This document shows, one piece after another, positions 1 to 8,328 of a DNA stretch of 64,000 bases (position 1 is the first letter of the stretch; the number at the start of each line of letters is the position of its first letter). This DNA is from Candidatus Heimdallarchaeota archaeon LC_3 (GTDB taxonomy: Archaea; Asgardarchaeota; Heimdallarchaeia; Hodarchaeales; LC-3). The notes under the pieces are model-generated. The model saw only the letters and a program-made list of their open reading frames with translations. It had not been told where the DNA came from and did not search any database. The translations under genes were made by a program, and so were the position numbers. Location of the stretch: contig MDVS01000016.1 of NCBI GenBank assembly GCA_001940645.1, positions 1 to 64,000 on the forward strand, read 5' to 3'.

Positions 1-1353
1 TGCTAACGCAGCTGTCATTGCATTAATTACATTAAATAATGCTTTACCTGCAAAAGAAGCTGGAATGTCGAATATCGATATGACTTTTTCTTCAATAGCT
101 GTTTTTTTATTATAAAACCATAAAAAATTGTCATTTAGGTAAATCCCTGCATCAAATTTTTCTAATTTTGATTTATCTAACGAAAATCCCCAAAAATGTT
201 CAAAACCATATTTTTGTACTCTATCCATTGTGAATTCATCATCAGCATTAATAATAGCTCTACCTTTTGGAAATTCAGTATTTAAAATAGCATCAACTAC
301 CTGAAATTTGACTTCAGCCATTTTACTAAGATTTTCTATTCCTTTCATTCCAAGATGATCCTTAAAAATATTTGTAATGATCGAAGCTCCATCAAATCCA
401 TTTTTTATTGCAATTCCTTCTTTCAGAATACCCCCGCGTGCTGTTTCTATAACAGCATAAGAAACATTGTCTAAACTTATGACATTTCTTGCTGACCAAG
501 GTCCGGTAAGGTCGCCTTTATTAATAAATTTATTGTTTATAGTTAAACCAGAAGAAGTTGTTAAAGCTACCTTTTCATTGGTTAGCTTTAATATTTGAGC
601 AATCATCCTTGCAGTCGTAGTTTTCCCATTCGTTCCCGTAATCATAAATATTGGAATTCTAAGATCAAATGTTCTTTTTTCCTCCATTATCATATTCAAA
701 ATCTTAGAAAAATCAATAGTTTCACTAGAAAAAAATGAACCGTTAATTTTATTCCAATCGAGTTTACTAATAGAGAAAGATAAACTCCAATATAAATTAG
801 ATTTTATATCAGAGTCTCTATATAAGAAAAATTTGTTTTTCCCTTCCCCAATGACCCAACAATTTCTTGAAAGTTCATACTCATATACGGGAATATTATT
901 TTGAGTTAACCATTTTCGAAAATTATAGACTAAAATTGATTCTTTATCCGTTTTATATTCATTTTCGATAATTTTAAGTGATTTCTCCCAGTTTTTGAAA
1001 TTATCTTTATTTGGACTTGACAACCAATCTAATAGTTCTTCAACAACAGTTATCGAAGTATATCGATAAAAAAGAGGAATGCGTAATTCATTTCTTTCTA
1101 AACTATTCCTTTGAATGCATTCACCATCATAAAATGGTGCAAAACTCTTTGTAATACTAATTATCAAATGAGATAAAAGATGAAGATGAGTTTTGGTATT
1201 ACATTTAGGATCAGGATCATATTTACTCATAAGATAGTTGATCTTAGATTTTTGATCATCTCTCGTCTCATTCATGGTTAATAAAAATCGTATAAATGGT
1301 CCTTTTCCCCATAAAGACTGATAATAAACTAGATTTTTAGATATGATTCTCAA
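1..1353 (-). CDS. Mur ligase family protein related to the CphA C-terminal half (partial, 3' end outside window)
   Basis: The minus-strand frame is open from 1476 to the left edge. It encodes the ATP-binding Mur ligase core GTNGKTTT (plus strand about 616-639), then GDLTGPWSARNV, ETARGGIL and DHLGMKGIENL. These match, in the same order, the Mur domain of the adjacent cyanophycin synthetase. The roughly 200 residues before the P-loop do not resemble an ATP-grasp domain. The protein is therefore a stand-alone Mur-type ligase, not a second full CphA. The only in-frame ATG (1275-1273) falls inside conserved-looking sequence. I prefer TTG at 1353, which has a TATA-like element about 23 bases upstream. 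The C terminus is missing. It probably ligates an amino acid or peptide in the cyanophycin pathway, but the substrate is unknown. Confidence 0.8.
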   Translation of the reverse strand, partial: MRIISKNLVYYQSLWGKGPFIRFLLTMNETRDDQKSKINYLMSKYDPDPKCNTKTHLHLLSHLIISITKSFAPFYDGECIQRNSLERNELRIPLFYRYTSITVVEELLDWLSSPNKDNFKNWEKSLKIIENEYKTDKESILVYNFRKWLTQNNIPVYEYELSRNCWVIGEGKNKFFLYRDSDIKSNLYWSLSFSISKLDWNKINGSFFSSETIDFSKILNMIMEEKRTFDLRIPIFMITGTNGKTTTARMIAQILKLTNEKVALTTSSGLTINNKFINKGDLTGPWSARNVISLDNVSYAVIETARGGILKEGIAIKNGFDGASIITNIFKDHLGMKGIENLSKMAEVKFQVVDAILNTEFPKGRAIINADDEFTMDRVQKYGFEHFWGFSLDKSKLEKFDAGIYLNDNFLWFYNKKTAIEEKVISIFDIPASFAGKALFNVINAMTAALA

Positions 1354-1368
1354 TAATTCACAACGATG

Positions 1369-1385
1369 AGTTTTTATATTATCTG
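1369..1385 (-). promoter_or_regulatory. TATA-like element for the minus-strand Mur ligase gene
   Basis: On the minus strand the sequence reads cagataatataaaaact. Its centre is about 23 bases before the TTG at 1353, the spacing expected for a leaderless archaeal transcript. AT content is high throughout, so chance matches are common. Confidence 0.3.
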
Positions 1386-1545
1386 AATTTTTCGTCTTAT
1401 GTTTGAATTTTTCGTGTATTTTAGTATCAATTTTTAAATTTATTAAATAGAAACTACTAATATTTATTAATTTTTTTTAATTAATATGATGCTCTCTAGT
1501 TATTAATGAGCAAATTTTATTCTTATAATTTTATAGAAAAGGTAA

Positions 1546-4233
1546 ATGGATAATATGACAGATAATGAAGTTCTAGAAATTAAATTAATGAAAATTAATG
1601 TTTATAATGGACCAAATATTTGGCATTACAAAAAAATTATTGAATTTCAAGTTGATATTGGTGATTTGGAAAATCATCCTAGTACTCATCCCAGAATCAA
1701 ACCCATCATCAATAAATTATTGGAATTTATTCCTTCTCTTCATTCACATACATGTTCTTATGGAGAACCTGGTGGATTTGTTAGAAGATTAACTGAGGAT
1801 GGAACCTATATGGCTCATATTATGGAGCATGTTTCGATTGAAATTTCCTGTTTAGCTGGTAATAACATTTCTTATGGTAAAGCTAGAATGATTAGAGGAG
1901 CACCTGAAAGTCACTATAGAGTCATTTACGAGTTTATTGAAGAGAAAGTTGCTAGAGAAGCTGGTTTAATGGTCTTAGATCTATTGAATGATTTATTAGC
2001 CAATAAAGAAGTAGATTTTCAAAAAATGCTAGAGGAAGTAATTATCGAGGGAGCAGATACTGCTTTTGGTCCAACAGCTAAATCGATTATTGATGCTGCT
2101 AAAGAAAGAGACATTCCTGTTATAAGATTGGATCCAGAACACAGAATAAGTCTATCACAACTTGGGTGGGGGAAAAATCAAAAAAGAATTCAAGCTTCAA
2201 TGTCAACTCAAACTAGCAATATTGCAGTCGATATAGCTCAAGACAAAGAACTTTCTTTACAGTTATTATATGACGTTGGAATACCTGTTCCGAAGGGTGG
2301 AGTATGTAAAAAATTTGAAGAAACACTAAAACAGGTTAAAAGAATAGGTTATCCCGTTGTAGTGAAACCAGTTGATGCTTCAAAAGGAAGAGGTATCACA
2401 ATAAATGTTAATGATGATGAAACATTAGAAAAAGCATACAACTTTGCTAGAGAGTATTCGAGGAGAGCTATAGTTGAGAAATATATACAAGGAAATGATT
2501 ACCGATTACTAGTAATTAATTATAAGTTTGTTGCGGCTGCACAACGTATACCAGCAAGAGTAAGTGGTGATGGCAGACACACAATTGGGGAACTGGTCGA
2601 TATTACCAACAATGATCCTAGAAGGGGAATAGGACATGAGAAAGAACTCACAAGAATAGTAATTGATGAGAGCAGTAAGCAAATTTTGAATGATCAAGGT
2701 TACAAGTTATCTAGCATTCCCGAAAAAGATAGTTATGTCCAGTTGAAAAGAACTGGAAACCTATCTACGGGAGGAGAAGCCATAGATGTCACGGATAAAG
2801 TCCATATAGATAATATTGAACTTGCTGAACGGGCAGCACGAGTAATAGGTCTTGATATTGCTGGTGTAGACGTTGTTGCACAACGAGTTGACAAACCTAT
2901 TACCGAAATTGAAGGAGGAATAGTAGAAATCAATGCTGCACCGGGTTTCCGTATGCATGTAGCACCATCACACGGGGAACCTAGAGATGTAGGAGGACAT
3001 GTCATTGATATGTTATTTCCTCCTAATTCTCCAAGTAGAATACCACTCATATCTGTTACAGGGACTAATGGGAAAACGACAACTGTTAGAATGATTGCAC
3101 ATATCCTAAAAATGGGTGGATACCAAGTTGGACTGACAACTACAGATGGAATCTATATCAATGGTAAAAAAATGCTTAATGGTGATATGACTGGACCGTG
3201 GAGTGCGAGAATGGTGCTTCGTGATCCAACTGTGAATATAGCTGTTCTTGAAACTGCTAGAGGAGGAATTTTACGAGCTGGTCTTGGTTGGGATAGATGT
3301 GATGTATCTGCTATCCTTAATATTGCTGAAGATCATTTAGGTCTTAAAGAAGTGGAAAATTTAAGTGATTTAGCAGATATTAAAGGAATGATATTTGAAT
3401 GTACTAGTAAAGATGGGTTTGGATTAGTGAATTTGGATGATGAAAACTGTTACAAATTAAGAAAACGATTGGATGGAAAAATTTGTTATCTTACAATAAG
3501 ACCAGAAGATCATAAAGATGTATTAAATCGTCACTTTCGAAGGGGAGGATTAGCAATAACGTATTCCGGGGGATTAGATGGAATGATAACATTTCATAGA
3601 GGAACCAGAAAGATTCCAGTTTTGAAATCTACAGATATTCCTGCTACTTTTAAGGGAGCTGCAACACATAATATTTGTAATGCTATGTTTGCTATAGGAG
3701 CATCTCTTGTAACCTCATATGTAGATCTAACTACAGTTAGGCAAGGGTTGCAAACATTTCACACTTCTTATTTTCAAACTCCAGGAAGACTCAATATTAT
3801 TGATTACAAGGAAAATTCTAAAATTATACTTGACTATGCACATAATCCTTCTGCATTCTCTGCAATTATTGCAACAATTAAGAATTTAGTGCAATCAAAT
3901 CCTGTAAAGAAAGTTACTGGAGTTATAGCAATGCCAGGAGATCGTCCTGAAAAAAACATTCGGGAAGTAGGAGTTTTGGTTTCTTATTTTGATGAAATTG
4001 TCATAAAAGAAGATGATAATAAACGAGGACGACCTGAAGGAGAGGTAGCAAATATCCTGAAAGATGAACTAGCAAAACAACAAGTTGCAGATGAAAAGAT
4101 TAAAATTATTATAAATGAGAAAGAGGCAATAGCTTATGCTTTAGAAAAACTTGGTAATGAGCAAATTTTGTTTATTTCAGCTGATGATATAGAAAGATCA
4201 TTTAATCAAATTCAAACATGGATTAACAAATAA
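1546..4233 (+). CDS. cphA: cyanophycin synthetase
   Basis: CphA polymerises aspartate and arginine into cyanophycin, a nitrogen and carbon storage polymer, using two ATP-dependent active sites. The 895 residues match the family's usual length of about 870-900. The N-terminal domain (about 15-165) has the family signatures RGPNIW-like (NGPNIW) and HTCSYGEPGGFVRR. An ATP-grasp domain follows (about 215-485) with VVKPVDASKGRGI, then a Mur ligase domain (about 490-895) with GTNGKTTT at 506-513, ETARGGIL and LDYAHNP. An AAAAGG ribosome site lies just before ATG 1546. Starts at 1555 or 1588 (MKINVYNGPNIW) are also possible. It is transcribed divergently from a second Mur ligase and stands near cyanophycinase and isoaspartyl dipeptidase. 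All three domains look intact, so it is probably active. Confidence 0.95.
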   Translation: MDNMTDNEVLEIKLMKINVYNGPNIWHYKKIIEFQVDIGDLENHPSTHPRIKPIINKLLEFIPSLHSHTCSYGEPGGFVRRLTEDGTYMAHIMEHVSIEISCLAGNNISYGKARMIRGAPESHYRVIYEFIEEKVAREAGLMVLDLLNDLLANKEVDFQKMLEEVIIEGADTAFGPTAKSIIDAAKERDIPVIRLDPEHRISLSQLGWGKNQKRIQASMSTQTSNIAVDIAQDKELSLQLLYDVGIPVPKGGVCKKFEETLKQVKRIGYPVVVKPVDASKGRGITINVNDDETLEKAYNFAREYSRRAIVEKYIQGNDYRLLVINYKFVAAAQRIPARVSGDGRHTIGELVDITNNDPRRGIGHEKELTRIVIDESSKQILNDQGYKLSSIPEKDSYVQLKRTGNLSTGGEAIDVTDKVHIDNIELAERAARVIGLDIAGVDVVAQRVDKPITEIEGGIVEINAAPGFRMHVAPSHGEPRDVGGHVIDMLFPPNSPSRIPLISVTGTNGKTTTVRMIAHILKMGGYQVGLTTTDGIYINGKKMLNGDMTGPWSARMVLRDPTVNIAVLETARGGILRAGLGWDRCDVSAILNIAEDHLGLKEVENLSDLADIKGMIFECTSKDGFGLVNLDDENCYKLRKRLDGKICYLTIRPEDHKDVLNRHFRRGGLAITYSGGLDGMITFHRGTRKIPVLKSTDIPATFKGAATHNICNAMFAIGASLVTSYVDLTTVRQGLQTFHTSYFQTPGRLNIIDYKENSKIILDYAHNPSAFSAIIATIKNLVQSNPVKKVTGVIAMPGDRPEKNIREVGVLVSYFDEIVIKEDDNKRGRPEGEVANILKDELAKQQVADEKIKIIINEKEAIAYALEKLGNEQILFISADDIERSFNQIQTWINK

Positions 4234-4332
4234 TATTATCACAATTTTTTGTCTAAATCAAATTTTTTAAACGATCCTAAAAACTACCTCTTCATGATAA
4301 ATCTATCAGATCTCCCGCGGAACGTATAATTA

Positions 4333-4695
4333 ATGACAGTTGCAACTGTCATCACGGTGTTTTTTCATTTCATTGGTGCAGTAGGTAATCTAGGAAAAAC
4401 AATTGACCTCTTTAACCTTGATTTGGGTCTTTTATTCATAATAAATGTAATTGGTTTTATAGTATTTCTTCTCGTTGGATACTATCTCGAACTAAATGCC
4501 AATTTAAGTAAGCTATCACGCTATCTACTACCAATATGGACTATAGTAACGATAATTGGCTGGGTTTTATACCATCACGTTAGTGTGGATGGAACATTCT
4601 TAGAAGTACAAACGTACTTAGACCCAAGTTTGAAAGCTAGCAGAAGTAGTAATATTACTATTTTGGTTTTTAGATTACCAAGAGACAAAAAATAA
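4333..4695 (+). CDS. small membrane protein of unknown function
   Basis: I do not recognise this 120-residue protein. It has three hydrophobic segments (about 2-18, 33-53 and 64-83), followed by a polar tail rich in serine and basic residues. The sequence LSRYLLPIWTIVTIIGWVLYHH is typical of small archaeal integral membrane proteins. The gene lies 99 bases after cphA on the same strand, ahead of the convergent isoaspartyl dipeptidase gene. The tail after residue 95 reads less like membrane protein, so a late frameshift cannot be excluded. Confidence 0.6.
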   Translation: MTVATVITVFFHFIGAVGNLGKTIDLFNLDLGLLFIINVIGFIVFLLVGYYLELNANLSKLSRYLLPIWTIVTIIGWVLYHHVSVDGTFLEVQTYLDPSLKASRSSNITILVFRLPRDKK

Positions 4696-4777
4696 AATGT
4701 GAATTCGATTAATTTTAATTTTCTCAGTTTTTCTAATTGAGATAGATATTAATAGGAAAGTTTTAACAAATTAAAAA

Positions 4778-5956
4778 TTATAATTTATGTTCAAATTTTC
4801 CTTTAAAAATCCAACTTGGGGTTTTCATTACTTTTCCATTGCAAAATACATATTCAAGTTCTAAATCAGGGGATAATACAAGAAGATCAGCATTATTATT
4901 AATTTGAACCATACCTTTTCTTGTTAAATGTAAAATTATTGCTGGGTTACTGGTAAAAAATGGGAGAATATCTGGAAGTTTCAAATTATTCTCTAAAAAC
5001 AGTATTTTTATCAATTTGATAAGAATATCCGGTTTTCCAACATCTATTCCAATTAATTTTCCATCTGAATTGAACTTAGGTAATGATCCATAGGCGTCTG
5101 ATGATAAAGTAACGTTTGTTTTAAGTTGTTGATCTTTGGACCAATTCATTAGAGTTTCTAATAAAAGAGAGTCCGTTGGATCTGCAGTAAAATCAATATG
5201 ACCACCTTTTGTCACAAATTTCTTTCCTTCAGTGATTAATTCTTCATTTCTATTCATGTGAGTTGGGTGAAATTGAGTGATAGGTAAAGGAAAATCATCT
5301 AATAATTGCCAAATAATATCTAATTTTTCTTTAGCACTCCCCATATGTATGTGAATTATCCCTGGTTTTTTTCCTAATAATCCAGCTACTCTTACATCAC
5401 TAGTGAGCTTAGCTAAATCATTTAAAGAGGCGAAACTACTTCGGTGATCAGAAAGTGCTATTTTCACTCCTAGGATCTGATCTATCAACATAATATCTTT
5501 CATCACATCCCCTGTTATTGTTGGAGAAGGATACCGATACGCTCCTGTGTACATAAAAGCTGAAAAATGTTCTAAATTAAGAGATCTTACTTTTGTTAGG
5601 AGATCATTTAATGATCTGGATATAGAATCAGTTCCCAGAACTCCTACAGCAGTTGTTACACCTGATTTAATTAGTTCTGATATTTTTGCTTCTGGTGTAC
5701 GACTTGTGGGACCATCTTCACCTCCACCACCGATTAAATGTTCATGTAGATCAATTAATCCCGGTATAACGACTTTGTTATTGAGATCTATTGCTTTAAC
5801 ATATTTTTTAGGCTTGATCTCTAAAGATTCTTCAGAAATAGATAATATTTCTTTACCACCGATTAAAATATCTCTAACTCCAAGGTATTTTGGAGAAAAT
5901 ACTTCTCCACCCTTCAAAAGAATCATAGACTGATTTGAATTCATAATAACATCCAT
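4778..5956 (-). CDS. iadA: isoaspartyl dipeptidase (beta-aspartyl dipeptidase)
   Basis: This amidohydrolase-superfamily enzyme cleaves beta-aspartyl dipeptides. In cyanophycin catabolism it splits the beta-Asp-Arg released by cyanophycinase into aspartate and arginine. All binuclear zinc-site residues of E. coli IadA can be matched with a constant offset of about three: H71 and H73 (DLHEHLIGGGGE), carboxylated K165 (GVKIALSDHRS), H204 (IHIHMG), H233 (HPTHMNR) and D287 (LSSDAYG). The length of 392 is normal. The position inside the cyanophycin island supports this role over general isoaspartyl repair. The gene is convergent with the small membrane gene and divergent from cyanophycinase. Confidence 0.95.
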   Translation of the reverse strand: MDVIMNSNQSMILLKGGEVFSPKYLGVRDILIGGKEILSISEESLEIKPKKYVKAIDLNNKVVIPGLIDLHEHLIGGGGEDGPTSRTPEAKISELIKSGVTTAVGVLGTDSISRSLNDLLTKVRSLNLEHFSAFMYTGAYRYPSPTITGDVMKDIMLIDQILGVKIALSDHRSSFASLNDLAKLTSDVRVAGLLGKKPGIIHIHMGSAKEKLDIIWQLLDDFPLPITQFHPTHMNRNEELITEGKKFVTKGGHIDFTADPTDSLLLETLMNWSKDQQLKTNVTLSSDAYGSLPKFNSDGKLIGIDVGKPDILIKLIKILFLENNLKLPDILPFFTSNPAIILHLTRKGMVQINNNADLLVLSPDLELEYVFCNGKVMKTPSWIFKGKFEHKL

Positions 5957-6073
5957 TTATTCCATGAAATTATTATTAAAAATAGAAAGGAAATAACTTA
6001 TTGTTATAGAGTAAATAACAAATTGCTTACAAACCGTTTTGAATTTCTTTATTTAACTTAAAACGATTCAAAT

Positions 6074-6949
6074 ATGTTGATTTCGATGATGAATAACGGA
6101 AAACTCTTACTAATAGGTGGGGCTTTAGAACCGTCTCCAAAAGAACAAGTATTTGCTAAGTTCATAGATCTTGCTGGGGGAAAAGATTGTAATATAGGTA
6201 TAATTCCCACTGCTTCTAATGAAATACCTGAAACCATGTCAAGGTACGAAATTGCTTTTAGAAGTATGGGAATAAATGCAATTACACCATTAGTGATAAC
6301 AAATAGAGAAGATAGTAATGATAGTAAATTTACCAAGCTTTTAAAGGATCTTGACGGAATATTTATTACCGGTGGAGACCAATTACGACTAACATCAATT
6401 TTGGGTGGTAGTTCTTTCCTTGATGCATTAAATGAGTTTTTACAAGATCATATTATTGGAGGTACATCAGCCGGAGCGGCAGCTGTTCCAGATACGATGA
6501 TTTCATGGGGTGATCCTGGATCATTTACGAAAGGTATGCTAAAAATGTCACCTGGTCTTGGAATGGTTAGGGACATGGTAATCGATACACATTTTGTACG
6601 TAGAGGGAGGATCACTAGATTATTACATATGGTAGCTGAAAATCCAGGTATATTAGGAATTGGGTTATCTGAAGCAACAGCAATGCTCCTTGAAACACAG
6701 AATAAAACTTTAGAAGTATTAGGGGAAGGATCCGTTATATTAGTGGATGGAAGAAATATAAATTATTCAAATATTTCCCAAATTCAGGTAGAAAAAGCAA
6801 TATCTGTTGAAAATGTTGTGTTGCACGCACTTTCCGAGGGTCATATGTTTAATTATGAGACTCATAAACTAATAAATACTCCTAAATATGATTCAAAAAA
6901 GAATACCCCACGATCTACTATAGATATGAACGATCAACCACAATCCTAG
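6074..6949 (+). CDS. cphB: cyanophycinase
   Basis: Cyanophycinase is a serine exopeptidase of family S51 that hydrolyses cyanophycin to beta-Asp-Arg dipeptides. The nucleophile elbow GGTSAGAAA places the catalytic serine at 132. FITGGDQLRLT and GIIPTASNE are further family motifs. There is no signal peptide, so it should act on intracellular polymer. The length of 291 residues fits the cytoplasmic CphB group. The gene lies 117 bases from the divergent iadA, so the two could share a regulatory region. The C-terminal 25 residues are polar and probably disordered. Confidence 0.95.
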   Translation: MLISMMNNGKLLLIGGALEPSPKEQVFAKFIDLAGGKDCNIGIIPTASNEIPETMSRYEIAFRSMGINAITPLVITNREDSNDSKFTKLLKDLDGIFITGGDQLRLTSILGGSSFLDALNEFLQDHIIGGTSAGAAAVPDTMISWGDPGSFTKGMLKMSPGLGMVRDMVIDTHFVRRGRITRLLHMVAENPGILGIGLSEATAMLLETQNKTLEVLGEGSVILVDGRNINYSNISQIQVEKAISVENVVLHALSEGHMFNYETHKLINTPKYDSKKNTPRSTIDMNDQPQS

Positions 6950-7150
6950 TTTTTTAAGCTTTGATAATACATGGATAGACTTTTTGAAATTGTGAATTTT
7001 AAGTATTAATCATAAGATATCATTTTTTAGTAAATCAGATGATGTTGTATACATTTGTTTTATGATATCATGAATTCTACCTAAGATCTTCAGGATTTAA
7101 TTGGTAATTATGAGGAAAAAAGTTATTTGAAAATTTTCTAACCTTGTTTT

Positions 7151-8107
7151 GTGCATATTGACACCCATATTGATTTATTATTTGATATGAAGAAATCTTT
7201 CAGGAAATTTTCTCCACAATCAGAAACTGGACATGTAGATCTTTTACGAGCAAGAAAAGGAGATCTTTTAGCTGGATTTTTTGCTATTTTTCCCGCTGAA
7301 AATAATTATTATATTGATGAAGGGGTTAGGAGATGGCTAGATCTTGTATCTAATCCAGATAACCATTTGAAGAAAATTACTAGTTATTTTGATCTACAAA
7401 CCCTTATTAATGAAAGAAAAAGTCAGAAAATTTTTGAAGAAAGAGAAATTGGTGCTATAATGCATATAGAAGGATCCGCAGGCATTGATACTTCTCTGAA
7501 TCGTCTCTATGTTTTTCATGAATGTGGGTTGAGATCAGTTGGATTAACTTGGAATGAAGCTAACCATTTCGCAACAGGAGCAGATGGTGATCCTAATAGA
7601 GGATTGACCAGTGAAGGAAAAAACTTAATCTCTGCTATAAACGATTTAAATATGATTTTGGATATTTCACATTTAAACGACAAAAGTTTTTGGGATGTCA
7701 TGAAATACACTAATATCTCGATTCTCTCTAGTCACTCTAATCTACGAAAATATGCTGATCATAAAAGAAATTTAACAAATGAAATGGTTCAAGAAATTGC
7801 GAAATCAAATGGATCTATTGGTATTAATTTTTGTAAAAGATTCCTCTCTACAAAAGAAGACCATCCCCCAAATCGATTTTGTGCAATGGAAATGATTAGG
7901 GAAATTATTAATATAACAGGAAGCACTGATCATGTCCATATTGGATCAGATTTCGATGGATGTTCCATTCCGGATGATGTAAAAGATATTTCAACAATGT
8001 CTAAATTTTTTGTAGAGTTAAAAGAAAGATTGCATCTGGAAAAGCTAGATATCGAGAAAATACAATACAAAAATGTAGAAAGGATAATAAAGACTATATT
8101 TCATTAA
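7151..8107 (+). CDS. membrane dipeptidase family (M19) peptidase
   Basis: M19 dipeptidases are zinc enzymes that hydrolyse dipeptides. The ligands typical of the family are visible: H6 and D8 (DTHID), E107 (MHIEGSAG), H174 (DISHLND) and H195 (SSHSN), plus GSDFDG near the C terminus. The frame has a stop at 7139 and the metal motif begins at residue 4, so GTG 7151 is effectively the only possible start. The length of 318 is typical. The gene is the last in the cyanophycin block, where it could help with dipeptide turnover. A direct role on beta-Asp-Arg is an inference. Confidence 0.85.
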   Translation: MHIDTHIDLLFDMKKSFRKFSPQSETGHVDLLRARKGDLLAGFFAIFPAENNYYIDEGVRRWLDLVSNPDNHLKKITSYFDLQTLINERKSQKIFEEREIGAIMHIEGSAGIDTSLNRLYVFHECGLRSVGLTWNEANHFATGADGDPNRGLTSEGKNLISAINDLNMILDISHLNDKSFWDVMKYTNISILSSHSNLRKYADHKRNLTNEMVQEIAKSNGSIGINFCKRFLSTKEDHPPNRFCAMEMIREIINITGSTDHVHIGSDFDGCSIPDDVKDISTMSKFFVELKERLHLEKLDIEKIQYKNVERIIKTIFH

Positions 8108-8295
8108 TCTGAACAAAATTATCTAGATTCTAAAAAATCTAAAAACCAGAAGACAACTAATAAACCTTCAACTATAATATTCATTAAACTTGTATCCAAT
8201 AAAGCATCAATAGGACGACAAAATATTCAACAAATTTCTCTTCAACCAAAATAAAATTTTGCGAGATTTATTATTTCTGTTATGTTTGTGTTATA

Positions 8296-8308
8296 AAATT
8301 TAAATATT
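8296..8308 (+). promoter_or_regulatory. TATA-like promoter element of the ABC transporter gene
   Basis: The sequence aaatttaaatatt is centred about 27 bases before ATG 8329. This is the spacing expected if transcription starts at or next to the start codon. No ribosome binding site precedes the ATG, which agrees with a leaderless message. Confidence 0.45.
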
Positions 8309-8328
8309 CAACCTTGATTTCCTAATAT

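Noticed and set aside
1466..1485. Inverted repeat ATTAATT/AATTAAT upstream of cphA considered as an operator
   Set aside because: It consists only of A and T around a T tract, and such repeats are expected by chance at this base composition.
2733..3050. 105-codon minus-strand frame inside cphA
   Set aside because: It is antisense to the conserved ATP-grasp/Mur junction of cphA and has low-complexity Ser/Thr/Pro content with no family signature.
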